From contig CAMKES010000002.1 in assembly GCA_946411635.1 (NCBI GenBank), positions 322,585 to 386,584 of the forward strand: a stretch of 64,000 nucleotides of DNA, read 5' to 3'. This DNA is from an uncultured Clostridia bacterium. GTDB taxonomy: Bacteria > Bacillota > Clostridia > Christensenellales > CAG-138. Positions 18,725 through 30,211 of the stretch are shown here, in pieces. Position numbers and translations under genes: made by a program. Numbering within the stretch: the first letter of the stretch is position 1; every line of letters starts with the position of its first letter. Below the pieces are notes generated by a model. That model was not told the DNA's origin. It made no database searches and saw nothing but the letters and a program-made list of their open reading frames with translations.

Positions 18725-19315
18725 TTATTCGGTCTTGTCCGGCGTGCGAAGCTCCGGACCCGGATCGCCGAGATTGAAATGCTTGCGGCAAAGCCCGATG
18801 TACTTGTCGTTCGCGCCGAGCACCACCTGCTCGCCGACCTTGGTGATGCCGCCCTTGCCGTCGAGACGCGCGTTGTTCGTGGCCTTGCGTCCGCACCAGC
18901 AGATCGTCTTGACCTCCTCGATCGCGTCCGCGCGCGCAAGGAGCCAGTGGCTTCCCTCGAAGAAATTGCCCTGAAAATCGGTGCGAAGCCCGTAGCAGAT
19001 CACCGGCACGTTGTAATCGTCGACGATTTTGACCAGCAGTTCGACCTGATCCTTCGTGAGAAACTGCGCCTCGTCGACGATCAGACAGTCGTATTCGCCC
19101 GCCTTGACCTTTTCCATATCGAGCTCTTCCATCGAGATGCAGGTGTCCTCGAGTCCGCAGCGCGACCAGATGCGGCGCGTGCCGTTGCGCGTGTCCAGAG
19201 ACGGCTTGATGAGGATCGCGTTCTTGCCGCGTTCCCAGTAATTGTACTTGACCATGATCGCGTTCGCGGTCTTCGAGGAGCCCATCGCTCCGTAGCGGAA
19301 ATACAGTTTTGCCAT
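18725..19315 (-). CDS. tdk: Thymidine kinase
   Basis: A 196-residue type II thymidine kinase, which phosphorylates thymidine in the salvage route to dTMP. The P-loop [12 protein letters not shown] lies at 9-20, the Walker B-like [10 protein letters not shown] in the middle, then the [11 protein letters not shown] segment that carries zinc-ligand Cys residues of the lasso domain. The ATG at 19315 follows an AGGGAG SD and begins [12 protein letters not shown], as in the family. It has its own strong promoter, divergent from rpsU. Confidence 0.95.
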   Translation of the reverse strand: MAKLYFRYGAMGSSKTANAIMVKYNYWERGKNAILIKPSLDTRNGTRRIWSRCGLEDTCISMEELDMEKVKAGEYDCLIVDEAQFLTKDQVELLVKIVDDYNVPVICYGLRTDFQGNFFEGSHWLLARADAIEEVKTICWCGRKATNNARLDGKGGITKVGEQVVLGANDKYIGLCRKHFNLGDPGPELRTPDKTE

Positions 19316-19360
19316 ACAAACTCCCTGCGCCGCGCTTTGCGGCATGATTCTTCGGCTATC

Positions 19361-19389
19361 ATTATACCGAAAGGATCGGCGCTTGTCAA
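19361..19389 (-). promoter_or_regulatory. sigma-A promoter of tdk
   Basis: Minus strand: perfect TTGACA (19389-19384), 17-nt spacer, perfect TATAAT (19366-19361). The predicted +1 is near 19354. A GCCGC/GCGGC hairpin lies in the short leader. Confidence 0.9.
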
Positions 19390-19417
19390 AAAATCTTGCA
19401 AATTTTACAAATCGGGA

Positions 19418-19446
19418 TTGACGAAACAAAAAACAGCGAGTATAAT
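19418..19446 (+). promoter_or_regulatory. sigma-A promoter of rpsU
   Basis: TTGACG (19418-19423), 17-nt spacer, TATAAT (19441-19446). The predicted +1 near 19453 gives a leader of about 73 nt with a GGGGAGGG SD. The two divergent -35 boxes are 28 bp apart. Confidence 0.88.
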
Positions 19447-19525
19447 AGCAAATGCGTCGTGCGGAAGGTCTTTTATTCAACGGATCGCGCACGGCAAGAT
19501 GTTGCTCAAGAGGGGAGGGAAAAAA

Positions 19526-19696
19526 ATGGAAATCAGAGTCGGTGAAAACGAATCCCTGGAAAGCGCTCTCAAGAGATGGAAGAGAAAGTGCGCTCGCAGC
19601 GGCGTCCTCGCGGAGGTCCGCAGACGTGAGCATTACGAAAAGCCCAGCGTAAAGCGCAAGAAGAAGGCGGAAGCCGCCAGAAAGCGCAAGTATTGA
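19526..19696 (+). CDS. rpsU: Ribosomal protein bS21
   Basis: A 56-residue, strongly basic protein matching bS21: it begins [20 protein letters not shown], has the typical [13 protein letters not shown] segment and ends in a Lys/Arg-rich tail. bS21 joins the small subunit late and lies near the anti-SD of 16S rRNA, helping initiation. The ATG follows a GGGGAGGG SD. It is monocistronic, with its own promoter and terminator. bS21 status may matter for the many SD-less starts seen in this window. Confidence 0.95.
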   Translation: MEIRVGENESLESALKRWKRKCARSGVLAEVRRREHYEKPSVKRKKKAEAARKRKY

Positions 19697-19710
19697 TTTT
19701 GATGCAACGC

Positions 19711-19740
19711 AAAAGAGAACCGGAATCCGGTTCTCTTTTT
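19711..19740. terminator. Bidirectional terminator between rpsU and the acetyltransferase
   Basis: An 11-bp perfect stem (AGAGAACCGGA / TCCGGTTCTCT) flanked by A and T runs on both sides. It serves rpsU on plus and the converging acetyltransferase gene on minus. Confidence 0.92.
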
Positions 19741-19742
19741 GT

Positions 19743-20195
19743 TTACGTCCGTTTCATGATGAGAAAGAACTCGTCCGTATCGTCCACGCGCTGCCGCGCG
19801 CCGGTTTTCCGAAAGCCGTGCCGCTCGTAAAACCGGATCGCGCGCGGATTCTTTTCGAGCACCAGCAGGTCCGACGCGCCCGTTTCCCGGACCGCGTGCG
19901 TAAGCAGCATCCCGCCGATCCCCTTTCCCTGGAACGCCGGCTCCGTGAACAGCTTTTCGACGCGCGTTCCGTCGACGCGGACGAATCCCTTCACGATCCC
20001 GTCGTCAAAGACGAAGGTGTTTTTGATCCGCTCCGGCTCCGTGCGGTACTCCTCCTCCAGCGCCGCGACCGTCAGCTCCGAAAAGAAATACCGGTCGCTT
20101 CGGAAGATCGGATAAAAGAACAGCCGGTAGTTGAAGATCTCGATCTCGGCAAGGCGCGCCGCATCCTCCGGCGTTGCGTTTCGGATCCCGTTCAC
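19743..20195 (-). CDS. GNAT-family N-acetyltransferase
   Basis: A 150-residue protein with a single GNAT domain: the acetyl-CoA-binding motif A appears as FQGKGIGGMLLTHAV and motif B as NPRAIRFYERHGFRKTG near the C-terminus. The start is GTG at 20195 with a GGGAGGG SD 9 nt upstream. The substrate is not predictable; free amino-acid derivatives, small amines and protein N-termini are all possible in this family. No sigma-A promoter was found directly upstream, so it may depend on read-through from the large gene before it. Confidence 0.85.
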   Translation of the reverse strand: MNGIRNATPEDAARLAEIEIFNYRLFFYPIFRSDRYFFSELTVAALEEEYRTEPERIKNTFVFDDGIVKGFVRVDGTRVEKLFTEPAFQGKGIGGMLLTHAVRETGASDLLVLEKNPRAIRFYERHGFRKTGARQRVDDTDEFFLIMKRT

Positions 20196-20211
20196 GTGCG
20201 ATTCCCTCCCC

Positions 20212-20239
20212 CGCGCCGTTTTCCGGCGCGCTTTTTTTT
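20212..20239 (+). terminator. Plus-strand terminator-like hairpin with no plus-strand gene
   Basis: A 7-bp stem (CGCGCCG / CGGCGCG) followed on the plus strand by C and eight T. No plus-strand gene precedes it except rpsU, which already has a terminator 500 bp upstream. It may stop antisense read-through into the large secreted-protein gene. On the minus strand the same hairpin lies just before the acetyltransferase SD. Confidence 0.6.
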
Positions 20240-20245
20240 CATGTG

Positions 20246-20279
20246 GAAAAAGAGCGGGACTTCCGTTTGAAAGTCCCGC
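20246..20279 (-). terminator. Rho-independent terminator after the dockerin protein gene
   Basis: Minus strand stem GCGGGACTT / AAGTCCCGC with an 8-nt loop, then CTCTTTTTC. It lies 17 nt past the stop codon. Confidence 0.88.
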
Positions 20280-20295
20280 CCCTTCGATTCGGTTG

Positions 20296-23200
20296 TTATT
20301 CCGCTGCTTCGATCTCGAACGTGTCGATCAGACCGACGACGTAGCGCAGGATCGCCGCGGCGTCCGCCGCATTCGGCTGACCGTCGTACTCGGGCACGAC
20401 GTCCGCAAGACGCGCGCCTTCTTCGGTCAGCTGGGACAGTCCGACCAGCGCGCGGAGCACGAGCGCCGCGTCTGCCGCCGTTACCTGTCCGTCGCAGTTG
20501 GCGTCGCCGTAAACGGTGACGGGCTTCACGGCCGGAACGATGTCCGCACGGTCGCGCGTACGGATACGCGGACCGATCTGGTCGGAATGCTCGTAGCTGT
20601 TCTGACCGATGGACGCGATGCCGCGCGCCGCAAGGTACGCGCCTTCCGTGACCCAGCTGAGGTCATGGTAGCCCTGCGCGTCCTTCTCGCACGCATCGCT
20701 GCAGTTGATGTAGCCGTCGAGGAAGATCACGACCTCGCCGCTGCCGTCGTCCACGTGGATCGCGCCGAGCACGCCGTTCGCGTCATATTCGACCTTCGTG
20801 ACGGTTCCTTCGAACGCAACGAGATTACCGACCTTGTCGGCGCTTGCCGCCTGCACCGTCGTGAGCTTCTCCATGAGGAACTCGCCTTCCGCATCTTCGG
20901 TCATCGGCTCAACGATCTTCGCGCGGTTGTCTGCGCAGATCTCGTCGATCACGAGGTTCAGGTTGCCGTCGTCGATGACGTAGGTCTCGATGGTCTGCAT
21001 GTTCGCCATCGTGATCGCAACGTCAAGGAGTCTCGCGCGCGTGGCGTAGCCGGTCGTGGTCACGCCGTCCGCCGTGTATTCGGTGTCGCGCAGCGTGATA
21101 TCCTGGATCTCTCCGCCGTAGTCGTTGCCGCAGTTCAGCTCGATCTCGCCCATGTACTCGCTCGTCATACCGGTGATGCGGAGCTTCTGGCCGATCTCAT
21201 AGCGTCCCGCGACCGGGAACACGTTGATGCCGCGGCCGCTGTCGTCCTGGATGTAGATACAGTCGAAGAACGCGGTGTCCTTGTCGTAGCCGGAGGCGTT
21301 GGAGGTGACGTAACCCTCGATCGTGTAGGAGGTGTTCAGCTTGCCCGCCTCATGGATGTCCGCGATCGGCGTGACCTCGTTCGGATGGATCATCTTGAAC
21401 AGGTTCACGACGATCTGGTAGTTCGTGTTCTGCAGCGTCGCCGCGCTCTCCATCTCGACCTTGACTTCGAACGTCGAGAAGAAGGTGACGCCGGAGGTGA
21501 TGCAGAAGCCGCCCGTGGGCAGTTCTTCGTACGCAAGCACGCTGATCACGTCCTGATCGCCGCATTCGTCGTAGTACGGCTGATAGATCTTGTCCGCCGT
21601 GACGTTCTTGCCGCCGTTGTAATACAGCGGGTACGAGCTGACGAACGAGGTGTCAAACGCGTTGACGACGCTGGTCGCACCGTGCAGAATGATCGGCGCC
21701 GCGTTGTAGCAGGAGAACATCAGGTTCGTGTTCTCAATGAGGTACTCGGTGAGCGGATTGTTCCAGTTGTAGAAGTCCTTGCCGGTGAAGTGCAGACGAT
21801 AGGACTCGTTGGTCATGTTGACCGCGTCGGAAACGATGCCCTTGCCGACGCGCGCCTTTGCGCCGACGGCCTCGAGCAGTTCGTTCGAAATGACGCTCGC
21901 CCATTCATTCTGATTCTCCGGCTCGAGACGGTCGGACTTGGAGCAGATGATGAAGCTGCCGCCGCGCTCCGCGTATCTGTGGATCGCCGCGATCTCGTCC
22001 GCCGTGTAGAGCGAATCCGAAACGGAGATGCTCGCGCCCTTGAACGGAACGGTCAGAACGAGCAGGTCGCAGTTTTCGAGCACCGCGTCGGTGATCGGCT
22101 CGGTGATGTGCTGCGACTTGACGCCGTACTGTGCCGCAAGTTCGATGAACGCCGTGTCGGAATCCGCATAGTTGCCGGAGACGTAGAAGTTGCTGTGACC
22201 CGCGTCGATCAGCATCAGCGACATATCCGCGCCGTCGCGGACCGTGAAGCCGAGCTTGCCGTAGAACACGTATTCAACGCCGCGGAACTGACCGGTGACC
22301 TTGACCTGCATATTGAATCTGCCGGTCTCGGTCGGCGTGTACGTCCAGGTCAGCTTGTCGTCCTGCTTCGTCGTGGTCAGCACGGAAGTGCCGTCCGCGA
22401 ACGTCGGGTTGTTGACCGTTTCCAGGATCTCGTCGTCGATCATGTATTCGGCCTTGGTGATCGTGAAGTCGACCGCGGAGGCTTCCTCGCCGATCGCCGG
22501 TTCTTCGTAGTTGTACAGCGGGACGATGAAGGTGATCGGTTCGTCTTTCAGTTCGATCGTGGTGTCCTTTTCGACGGGCGACATGCCGACCTTGACGGTC
22601 TCGCTCGTCCAGACAGGCGCGGTCACCGCGATGTCGGAGTCAACCTCGTCCACGCGGACGTAGTAGTAGGAGTAGTTGTTGTCAAGATCGATCTTCCAGG
22701 AGCCGGACTGGGCGTTGAAGGTCTTGGATGCAACGGTCACGTCGCCGTTCGCGATGATGGAGACCTTCTGGACCTTGTCGGTCGGATCCTTGAAGTCGAT
22801 GCTGATATGGAGCTGTTCGCCCTGCTCAAGGTTCAGGATCGAACCCATGACCTGGTCGTTCAGCGTGTAGTAGATCTCGAGATCGTTGTCCTCGGTGGCG
22901 TACATCGTCATGTTCCGCATGGCGTCGTAGATGCCGTCCTCGGAGAAGTTGTCGGTGTAGATAACGTCACGGCAGGTGTTGCTGTCGCCCCAGCCGCCCT
23001 TGTGGTTATCCTGGTTGTTCGTCGGCGCAAGGTGCCAGCCCTTGTCGAGCGCCATGGTGTAGTACTGGTAGGAGGGCCAGTACATGGAGCCGCCGACCTT
23101 GCCCTCGCCGTTGCCGACCTCGATCATGGTGATCAGCTCGTCGTACGCGGGGGTGTAGTGCGCGAAGTCTTCAAACGTACCGAACGTCGTGCCCGGATGG

Positions 23201-25617
23201 TTGAACTGGTTGATCGTGCTCTTGCGGCCGTTCTCCTTATCGATGCGGGCCACTTCGACGAGACGGTCATAGTAGGCGACGAGGCCCGGACCGTTCTTGA
23301 CGACGTACTTCGGCAGGTTGCGGGACTCGAAGCCGATCGAGTTGAACGTGTTCATATGGCCGTACTGACCGGACCACGTCATCTCGTAGCCGATGATCGG
23401 GATGAAGGAATCGTCCGCGTACAGCGCGGCGGTGTCCTTCGCTTCCTGCCAGAGCGTCTTAGAACCGTCGGCGGTCATCTTGCCCTTCGACGCATCGGTC
23501 ATGTCGCCGTTCGGGTTGTCCTTCGTGTCGTAGTAGTTCGAGTGGTCGGTGACCGCGAGGAAGTCGATCTGCTCGGCCGCCTTCGCGTGCGCGAGCGCCT
23601 GCTCCAGCGTGCCCGTACCGTCGGAATACTCCGCGGTATGCGAATGCAGTTCGCCGAAGTAGAGCTGATAGGTCGCGACGCCGACCGTGAAGCTCCAGTT
23701 GGTCTCATAGCTCTTGCCGTCCGCGCGGGTGATCTTCACCCAGACCGTGACCTTGCCGTCCTCCATGTCGGCGTCCGGCATATAGGTCGCGGTATTGCCC
23801 TCGACGACCGGGGTGACCGCAACGTCGTTCAGCTTCATTTCCACGGTCGGATTCTCGCCGCAGTTCGCGAACGTGACGGAGATCGTCGGCCGCTTGTTCT
23901 CGCCGGTCGCGCTGTTCGCCTCCGGCGTGTAACCGGTGATCTGCGGCAGATCGATGACGACGAGTTCGAACGACTCGGTCGCAACGTTTGCGGGTTCCCA
24001 CTTATCGGCCGCCGTGACCTTAACGGTCAGGTTGCCGCCGGTGATGACGCTCGCCGGGATCAGGAACGAATAGGTCTCGTCCTCGACGCCGGTCGGCTCC
24101 GTAAAGGACGTCAGAAGCTCCTCGCCCTTATAGATCTCCGCCGTGACGCTTGCAACGCCGCTCGCGTCCTGCACGGTCGCGGTGAAGTTATACGCCTTGC
24201 CGACCTCGGCCTCCGCCGTGTTCACGCGCGTGATGACGGGCGCCTTCGTGTCGTTCGTGGGAACGTAGTCCTTCGGCGAACCGTTGCGGAGCTGCTTCGT
24301 GGTGTTGTACTTCGAAACGCACGCATAGAGGTTCACAACGTCGCCCGCTTCCACGCCCACGGGATAAGGCGCCGCGCGGTAGATCGGCATCGTCGCGCCG
24401 GTGCTGTCGGTCACGGTCGTGGAGCCGTTGTCCTTGTATTCGCCGAGCGTGACGTTCTTGATCATAACGTATTCGGTCATGAGGTTGTCAAAGTTCGCGT
24501 TGAGTTCTGCGAAGTTGTTGAACACCTGCGGTTCGGCCGCGTCTTCGCCGATGATCTCCTCCTCGGTCGCCTTGCGGATCTCGGTCATGGACTGGATCTG
24601 CTGTACGCCGCCGTACGCGCCGAGCTTACCGGTCAGGACCAGCCAGTCGCCGATTTCAATCGGGTTGCCCTCGGTATCCGAATCCATCGAGTTGAAGCAC
24701 TGCAGCGCATAGACTTCGCCGTCGATCTTGGTCTGAATGACCGCGGAGTTGATCGAACCGAAGTTGCCGAAGCGGTACACGAGCTGACCGACGACCTTTG
24801 CGGAAGCAACGTCGCCCGCCGCAAGCGCCTGCGGAATGCTCATCGCGCCTTCAACCACGGTGTACTTGAAGGAAACCGTTGCGGATTCCTTTCCGTCCTT
24901 CTGCGCGTATGCATAGATCGTGCAGTCCTCGTTGATCGTGATCGTTCCGGTGTATTCGACATAGTTCTCGTCATCGGTACACCAGAAGATCTTCGCGCCT
25001 TCCGTTGCCGTGGAAAGCTTGACCTTGCTTCCCTTCATAACAGTTCCCGCAGCGGGATCCGCCGTCGGAGCAAGCACCGTCACTTCGTCGGTAACCTTGA
25101 AGAACTGCAGCAGGAAGTACTTCTGATTCGATTCCTTGTAACTGTACGTCGTGAAGAGCTCGTTGTACACTTCGATGTACTGCGGTTTGCCGTTGTAAGC
25201 GGCCTGTTTGTTCTTCACAAGGTATCCTTTGCCCTCGACGGGTTCAAGAATCCAGCGTCCAAGATCGGTCAGCGTGTCGGCAAAGGTCAACGTGCCGCCC
25301 GCTTCTGCGGTGGTCAGATACTTTCCGTCGACCGCAAATGCGTACTCGCCCGACTCATTGACGGTGACGTCAAAGATCGCCGCATTCGCGGGCAGAGTGA
25401 CAGCACCTTCCGCAACCGTTACACCGACGCCGGTCAACTTATCGCCGCTTGCGACGGTGCTGATCACATTGTTTCCGGTGGGATAATACATGACGATCTT
25501 ATCCCCGGTCGCCGGCGCTTCCGTCATGGCGACCGCTACTTCACCCGCGGCAAAGCTTGCCGGGATCAGCGCAAACACCATCACCAGCGACAGGATGAGT
25601 GCCAATGCTTTCTTCAT
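20296..25617 (-). CDS. Giant secreted PHP-family (CehA/McbA-like) metallohydrolase with OB-fold-like regions and dockerin
   Basis: A 1773-residue exported protein. Residues 1-23 are a signal peptide. About 178-255 resemble a chitobiase C-terminal-like beta domain, and about 258-455 hold two OB-fold-like regions. About 458-645 are Ig-like. A PHP-type metallohydrolase spans about 650-925, with HSHT at 658-661, TDHS at 690-693, FNHPG at 805-809 and a final His near 872. About 1130-1410 resemble a DUF4350/GATase-like fold, and about 1413-1695 hold two more OB-fold-like regions. A type I dockerin occupies about 1702-1765. Its first calcium loop (GDANCDGQVTAADA) is canonical; the second (DVVPEYDGQPNAADA) is altered. 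The PHP core may cleave a phosphoester or related bond. The dockerin predicts attachment to a cohesin protein not present here. Start ATG at 25617 after AGGAGG, 12-nt spacing. Confidence 0.85.
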   Translation of the reverse strand: MKKALALILSLVMVFALIPASFAAGEVAVAMTEAPATGDKIVMYYPTGNNVISTVASGDKLTGVGVTVAEGAVTLPANAAIFDVTVNESGEYAFAVDGKYLTTAEAGGTLTFADTLTDLGRWILEPVEGKGYLVKNKQAAYNGKPQYIEVYNELFTTYSYKESNQKYFLLQFFKVTDEVTVLAPTADPAAGTVMKGSKVKLSTATEGAKIFWCTDDENYVEYTGTITINEDCTIYAYAQKDGKESATVSFKYTVVEGAMSIPQALAAGDVASAKVVGQLVYRFGNFGSINSAVIQTKIDGEVYALQCFNSMDSDTEGNPIEIGDWLVLTGKLGAYGGVQQIQSMTEIRKATEEEIIGEDAAEPQVFNNFAELNANFDNLMTEYVMIKNVTLGEYKDNGSTTVTDSTGATMPIYRAAPYPVGVEAGDVVNLYACVSKYNTTKQLRNGSPKDYVPTNDTKAPVITRVNTAEAEVGKAYNFTATVQDASGVASVTAEIYKGEELLTSFTEPTGVEDETYSFLIPASVITGGNLTVKVTAADKWEPANVATESFELVVIDLPQITGYTPEANSATGENKRPTISVTFANCGENPTVEMKLNDVAVTPVVEGNTATYMPDADMEDGKVTVWVKITRADGKSYETNWSFTVGVATYQLYFGELHSHTAEYSDGTGTLEQALAHAKAAEQIDFLAVTDHSNYYDTKDNPNGDMTDASKGKMTADGSKTLWQEAKDTAALYADDSFIPIIGYEMTWSGQYGHMNTFNSIGFESRNLPKYVVKNGPGLVAYYDRLVEVARIDKENGRKSTINQFNHPGTTFGTFEDFAHYTPAYDELITMIEVGNGEGKVGGSMYWPSYQYYTMALDKGWHLAPTNNQDNHKGGWGDSNTCRDVIYTDNFSEDGIYDAMRNMTMYATEDNDLEIYYTLNDQVMGSILNLEQGEQLHISIDFKDPTDKVQKVSIIANGDVTVASKTFNAQSGSWKIDLDNNYSYYYVRVDEVDSDIAVTAPVWTSETVKVGMSPVEKDTTIELKDEPITFIVPLYNYEEPAIGEEASAVDFTITKAEYMIDDEILETVNNPTFADGTSVLTTTKQDDKLTWTYTPTETGRFNMQVKVTGQFRGVEYVFYGKLGFTVRDGADMSLMLIDAGHSNFYVSGNYADSDTAFIELAAQYGVKSQHITEPITDAVLENCDLLVLTVPFKGASISVSDSLYTADEIAAIHRYAERGGSFIICSKSDRLEPENQNEWASVISNELLEAVGAKARVGKGIVSDAVNMTNESYRLHFTGKDFYNWNNPLTEYLIENTNLMFSCYNAAPIILHGATSVVNAFDTSFVSSYPLYYNGGKNVTADKIYQPYYDECGDQDVISVLAYEELPTGGFCITSGVTFFSTFEVKVEMESAATLQNTNYQIVVNLFKMIHPNEVTPIADIHEAGKLNTSYTIEGYVTSNASGYDKDTAFFDCIYIQDDSGRGINVFPVAGRYEIGQKLRITGMTSEYMGEIELNCGNDYGGEIQDITLRDTEYTADGVTTTGYATRARLLDVAITMANMQTIETYVIDDGNLNLVIDEICADNRAKIVEPMTEDAEGEFLMEKLTTVQAASADKVGNLVAFEGTVTKVEYDANGVLGAIHVDDGSGEVVIFLDGYINCSDACEKDAQGYHDLSWVTEGAYLAARGIASIGQNSYEHSDQIGPRIRTRDRADIVPAVKPVTVYGDANCDGQVTAADAALVLRALVGLSQLTEEGARLADVVPEYDGQPNAADAAAILRYVVGLIDTFEIEAAE

Positions 25618-25690
25618 ATGTTCTCGTTTCCTCCTACCGTTATTCACAACGGAGATGCCCGAACAGGCATACTCCCATGTATGCAGATTT

Positions 25691-25696
25691 ATTATA
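25691..25696 (-). promoter_or_regulatory. Candidate -10 element for the dockerin protein gene
   Basis: Minus strand TATAAT (25696-25691) lies in a locally AT-richer stretch about 75 nt before the ATG. No convincing -35 sits 16-18 nt upstream, so the promoter may need an activator. Confidence 0.5.
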
Positions 25697-25796
25697 CACG
25701 AACCGTTCCGAAAAATCTATACCGTATTTACACTTTTTTCAGATCATACAACGGAAATGTCGATCATCCATCCGTGAATCGCATCGGCGGCGCATG

Positions 25797-25828
25797 AAAA
25801 AAGCAGGCGTCGTTTGACGCCTGCTTTT
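25797..25828 (-). terminator. Rho-independent terminator after tuf
   Basis: An 11-bp perfect stem (AAGCAGGCGTC / GACGCCTGCTT) with a 4-nt loop, followed on the minus strand by a T run. It closes the str operon 13 nt past the tuf stop. Confidence 0.92.
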
Positions 25829-25840
25829 CGTTTGGTTCGA

Positions 25841-27052
<1,212 letters not shown>

Positions 27053-27086
27053 TGTAGTTCTCCTTTATAAATTTGAATCGTTTTGT

Positions 27087-29173
<2,087 letters not shown>

Positions 29174-29174
<1 letters not shown>

Positions 29175-29644
29175 TACCAGCGATAATGTGCAAACGCCTT
29201 GTTGGCCTCTGCCATCTTATGGGTGTCTTCCTTCTTCTTGACGGCGTTGCCCTGTTCGTTGCAGGCATCCATGATCTCGCCCGCAAGGCGCTCCGCCATC
29301 GTGCGCTCGCCGCGGTTGCGCGCATAGCTCACGAGCCAGCGAAGACCCAGGGTCTGACGGCGCTCCGCACGGATCTCGATCGGGACCTGGTAGGTCGAAC
29401 CGCCGACTCTGCGTGCTTTGACTTCGAGAACGGGCATAATGTTGTTCATCGCCTGTTCGAACGCTTCGAGCGCGTCCTTACCCGTCTTTTCATTGATCAG
29501 CTCAAAGGCATCGTAAACGGCCTTCTGCGCAACGCCGCGCTTGCCGTCCAGCATGACCTGGTTGATGAGCTTGGTCACGACAACGCTCTTGTAGATCGGA
29601 TCTGCAAGAACTTCTCTCTTGGGAATAAAACCTCTTCTCGGCAT
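29174..29644 (-). CDS. rpsG: Ribosomal protein uS7
   Basis: A 156-residue primary 16S-binding protein that nucleates assembly of the 30S head. It begins [19 protein letters not shown] and contains the conserved [16 protein letters not shown] segment. The ATG follows an AAGGAGG SD. It lies 12 nt after rpsL. In E. coli S7 represses the str mRNA; whether that happens here is not known. Confidence 0.98.
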
Positions 29645-29656
29645 GGTGTGTCCTCC

Positions 29657-30031
29657 TTATTTCTTGGGACGCTTCGCACCGTACAGCGAGCGAGCCTGCT
29701 TGCGGTTCGCGACGCCTGCGGTATCCAGAGCACCGCGGATGATGTGATAACGCACACCGGGCAGGTCCTTGACACGACCGCCGCGGATGAGAACCACGGA
29801 GTGCTCCTGCAGGTTGTGACCGACGCCGGGGATGTACGCGGTACCTTCGAGCCCGTCCGTCAGACGGATACGAGCGATTTTACGCAGTGCGGAATTCGGC
29901 TTTTTCGGCGTCATCGTACGGACTGCGGTGCAGACGCCGCGACGCTGCGGGCACTGCTTCAGAATGGGCGCCGTGGACTTGTATTCCACGGGCTGTCTGC
30001 CCTTGCGAACCAATTGATTAATGGTCGGCAT
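29657..30031 (-). CDS. rpsL: Ribosomal protein uS12
   Basis: A 124-residue decoding-centre protein, beginning [21 protein letters not shown] and carrying the [11 protein letters not shown] loop with the Lys residues whose mutation gives streptomycin resistance; they are wild type here. The ATG follows AGGAGG. It heads the str operon behind a leader of about 145 nt with several hairpins. Confidence 0.98.
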   Translation of the reverse strand: MPTINQLVRKGRQPVEYKSTAPILKQCPQRRGVCTAVRTMTPKKPNSALRKIARIRLTDGLEGTAYIPGVGHNLQEHSVVLIRGGRVKDLPGVRYHIIRGALDTAGVANRKQARSLYGAKRPKK

Positions 30032-30177
30032 TCAGATGTTTCCTCCTAAAAATATTTCAATCGTTTTTATAAATCAATCCCTCTGCAACCCAATTCAGAG
30101 GATATTGTCCGGTGATCAGCCCCGTTTTTTCCGAAAAAACAGGGTTTTGGCAGTGCTCTGTCGCAAGCACCGCCAAA
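30032..30177 (-). promoter_or_regulatory. Structured 5' leader of the str operon
   Basis: Between the predicted +1 (near 30176) and rpsL the minus strand can form three hairpins. The first (30177-30146) has a 12-bp stem with one wobble pair and begins at the 5' end of the RNA. The second (30144-30120) has an 11-bp stem with one wobble pair, six A-U pairs and a CGG loop. The third has a CCTCTG / CAGAGG stem near 30103-30082. The first is followed by a T-run that forms the 5' side of the second, so it could also terminate the upstream rpoBC transcript. This arrangement suggests attenuation or ribosomal-protein feedback, but no known leader class is recognised. Confidence 0.6.
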
Positions 30178-30182
30178 TAGTT

Positions 30183-30211
30183 AGTGTAACAGACAAAGTC
30201 AATCTTGTCAA
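30183..30211 (-). promoter_or_regulatory. sigma-A promoter of the str operon
   Basis: Minus strand: perfect TTGACA (30211-30206), 17-nt spacer, TACACT (30188-30183). The -35 overlaps the stop codon of the preceding gene, so the str operon can be transcribed independently of rpoBC. Confidence 0.9.

Noticed and set aside
19452..19652. ATG-started frame beginning near the rpsU transcript start
   Set aside because: The ATG falls 5 nt after the -10 box, like the leaderless genes, but the frame overlaps rpsU in another phase, is Arg/Ser-rich and has no recognisable content.
20131..25797. Very long open frame on the plus strand opposite the dockerin protein
   Set aside because: It is the mirror of a GC-rich coding strand. 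The sense frame has a signal peptide, recognisable domains and a terminator, while the antisense frame is Arg/Asp/Val-rich with no domain.
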